Position numbers and translations under genes: made by a program
Notes under the pieces: model-generated
The model's input: the letters and a program-made list of their open reading frames with translations, nothing else
Told to the model about the DNA's origin: nothing
The model's database searches: none
Assembly (NCBI GenBank): GCA_023251415.1
Contig: JAHEYX010000021.1
Span: forward strand, 1-17,461
DNA from: Chitinophagales bacterium
Lineage (GTDB): Bacteria; Bacteroidota; Bacteroidia; Chitinophagales; CAIODY01
Direction of reading: 5' to 3'
DNA: 17,461 bases
Shown: in pieces, positions 16,386 through 17,461 of the stretch
Layout of the letters: each line of letters begins with the position of its first letter
Numbering within the stretch: the first letter of the stretch is position 1

Positions 16386-16829
16386 TTATATAATTTTTTT
16401 AAATTTTAAAACATAAGATTTTGAACTTTTCTCAGACTGAATCCACCAATCATCTTGATATAGTTTAATTATTGTATAAATATGACCAGGGAAATACCAA
16501 CTAATATTAAGTTTATTTCCTTTAATTGAAAACGCGATATATTCAAGGTGGTTTTTAGTAATGCAATTATTATTAAACATATAGTAATCACCATATCCAT
16601 TAAATTTTTCGCCTTTAAATTCAATCATACAATTAATAGGAGCTGTTGCAAAATAGTTCGCAGTAGAATCAGCTCCATTAACGATATAATCAGTTAAGAC
16701 CCATACCCCAATTAAACGCTTATAAGGCTGCTTCAATGAAATAAATTTATCATACTTGTACTTATGACAACTAAGAATAGAACATGTAAAAAGTGTAACT
16801 AGAAGAATATGCCTTGATTTAATGAACAT
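16386..16829 (-). CDS. Small lipoprotein, lipocalin-like
   Basis: This encodes 147 residues. The lipoprotein signal (1-20) has the lipobox ILSC with Cys21 as the lipidation site. The mature part starts with charged residues, then LIGVWVLTDYIVNGADST, a G-x-W strand opening like that of small lipocalin-like proteins, followed by alternating strands (CMIEFKGEKFNGYG, LEYIAFSIKGNKLNISWYF, IIKLYQDDWWIQS, YVLKFKKII) consistent with a small beta barrel. Ligand unknown. The stop codon abuts the ATG of the T9SS-secreted protein with no spacing, which suggests the two work together at the surface. An intact paralogous body lies just upstream (16931-17340). A near-match -7 sequence TAGATTTT lies roughly 75 bp upstream of the ATG. 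Confidence 0.82.
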   Translation of the reverse strand: MFIKSRHILLVTLFTCSILSCHKYKYDKFISLKQPYKRLIGVWVLTDYIVNGADSTANYFATAPINCMIEFKGEKFNGYGDYYMFNNNCITKNHLEYIAFSIKGNKLNISWYFPGHIYTIIKLYQDDWWIQSEKSSKSYVLKFKKII

Positions 16830-16930
16830 TAGTTGAAATTTAGAAAATAAATATAAAATGTAATTACGATTAGTAATAAATTAAAGCTATAACGTTATAT
16901 AGCAAAATCTACTTACTAAAATCATAAGCA

Positions 16931-17340
16931 CTAACCAATCTTTTTGAATTTAATTAAATATGATTTTCTAGCATATATTGATTGTATCCACCAATCATCT
17001 TTATATAATTTCAGAATGGTAAAGTAGCTTGCCGGAAAAAACCATTGAATGCGCATTGTAGATTTATTGATTTTAAAAAAGTACTGGTCTTGATATTTAA
17101 TGTTATTACAATTGTAACCTATAAAATAATAATCAAAATTAGGGTAACCATGTAGTTTGCCGCCTTTGTATTCAAATTTACAGCTAGCCGGGGCATTCGC
17201 TAAATAATCTGCTTTAGAATCTACACCATCAATATAGTATTCCGAAAGTTCCCATTTACCATAAAGTCTCCTTACAGGTGTTTTAAATGAAATGGATTCA
17301 TCTTCATTGTATTTGTGACAGGCAAAGAACAAACTAGTTG
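16931..17340 (-). pseudogene. Lipoprotein paralogue truncated at its signal peptide by an IS element
   Basis: The mature part is a clear paralogue of the downstream 147-residue lipoprotein, sharing CHKY after the lipidation Cys, G-x-W at the first strand, APxxCxxEYKG/EFKG, WFFP/WYFP, LYKDDWWIQS/LYQDDWWIQS and KFKKI at the end. The lipobox FFAC is intact (Cys codon at 17318-17320), but only about six signal-peptide residues remain before the sequence changes into the end of an IS3-type element near 17341. About 14 residues and the native start and promoter are missing. The frame stays open through the IS end to a TTG at 17455, encoding hydrophobic residues, so a chimeric product is conceivable but not expected. 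Confidence 0.72.
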
Positions 17341-17461
17341 TGTAAGCCTCCCCAAAAATAGTACAGTTTAAAAGTAGACAAAAAACACTAATTTTAAATT
17401 GTAATAAAATGAAAAAAAGTAAATTCACCCCAACACAAATTGCCGGTATACTCAAGGAGTT
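17341..17461 (+). mobile_element. Left end of an IS3-type insertion sequence (runs off the window)
   Basis: From about 17341 the sequence starts TGTAAGCCTCCCC, a TG-beginning terminus of the kind seen at IS3-family ends, then an AT-rich leader of 68 bp and the ATG of a transposase OrfA. The boundary is placed by three signs: loss of similarity to the paralogous lipoprotein gene, the TG terminus, and the normal distance from terminus to OrfA start. It could be off by 2 bp (TGTG at 17339). The right end and the target-site duplication lie outside the window, so the element cannot be named. Confidence 0.72.
17409..17461 (+). CDS. IS3-family transposase OrfA, N-terminal fragment
   Basis: The ATG at 17409 opens a frame that runs to the window edge and encodes MKKSKFTPTQIAGILKE followed by a partial codon. 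The K-x-x-F-T-x-x-Q-I-x-x-I-L-K-E pattern is the N-terminus of OrfA, the helix-turn-helix DNA-binding subunit of IS3-family transposases. The full protein would be made with OrfB by frameshifting in most members of this family. Only 17 full codons are visible, so intactness of the element is unknown. Confidence 0.85.
   Translation, partial: MKKSKFTPTQIAGILKE

Noticed and set aside
16931..17455. A full 174-residue lipoprotein gene starting at TTG 17455
   Set aside because: The first 38 or so residues come from the antisense strand of the IS end and its OrfA start, while the paralogue has an ordinary 20-residue lipoprotein signal. A truncated gene is more likely.

Overview
The window looks like a Bacteroidota chromosome segment, probably from the Chitinophagales or Sphingobacteriales end of the phylum, although the family-level guess is weak. 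Supporting signs are an ATP synthase operon ordered atpB-E-F-H-A-G without atpD or atpC, AtpB with a long N-terminal signal-peptide extension, a type IX secretion (T9SS) C-terminal sorting domain, lipoproteins, promoter boxes of the TAnnTTTG type, no clear Shine-Dalgarno sequences, and low GC.

Layout. Positions 1-946 (+) hold the tail of an unidentified gene and a two-gene unit, a small dimeric alpha/beta-barrel-like protein followed by a GNAT acetyltransferase. They converge on the ATP synthase operon at a shared bidirectional terminator (951-974). The operon (999-6182, minus) encodes subunits a, c, b, delta, alpha and gamma. It starts at GTG behind a TAnnTTTG box and has a terminator-like hairpin right after atpE. 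Upstream on the same strand lies a tightly coupled pair (6396-9151): a sugar-phosphate nucleotidyltransferase and a TPR lipoprotein that starts at TTG two bases after the first gene's stop.

Positions 9152-10870 are repeat-rich. A GC-rich inverted-repeat element (about 9254-9436) is followed by an outer-membrane beta-barrel candidate with a perfect 14-bp hairpin directly in front of its start. After these come a bidirectional terminator nested in a larger inverted repeat, and two tandem copies of a 119-120 bp unit.

Positions 10871-13808 form the most unusual part. A minus-strand pair encodes a helical protein with a C-terminal carboxypeptidase-regulatory-like beta domain but no signal peptide, and a protein built on nine VEQSQNR heptads. 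It is divergent from a helix-turn-helix protein. The 406-bp intergenic region holds four copies of a 15-bp interrupted palindrome (consensus TCYCG-N5-CGGGA) in two pairs, each pair spaced exactly 30 bp. I propose an undescribed regulator-operator module; its function is unknown.

Positions 14136-17461 look accessory. A T9SS-secreted 749-residue protein is directly preceded (TAA|ATG) by a small lipoprotein. A paralogue of that lipoprotein lies upstream and has lost most of its signal peptide to an IS3-type element, whose left end and first transposase codons close the window on the plus strand.
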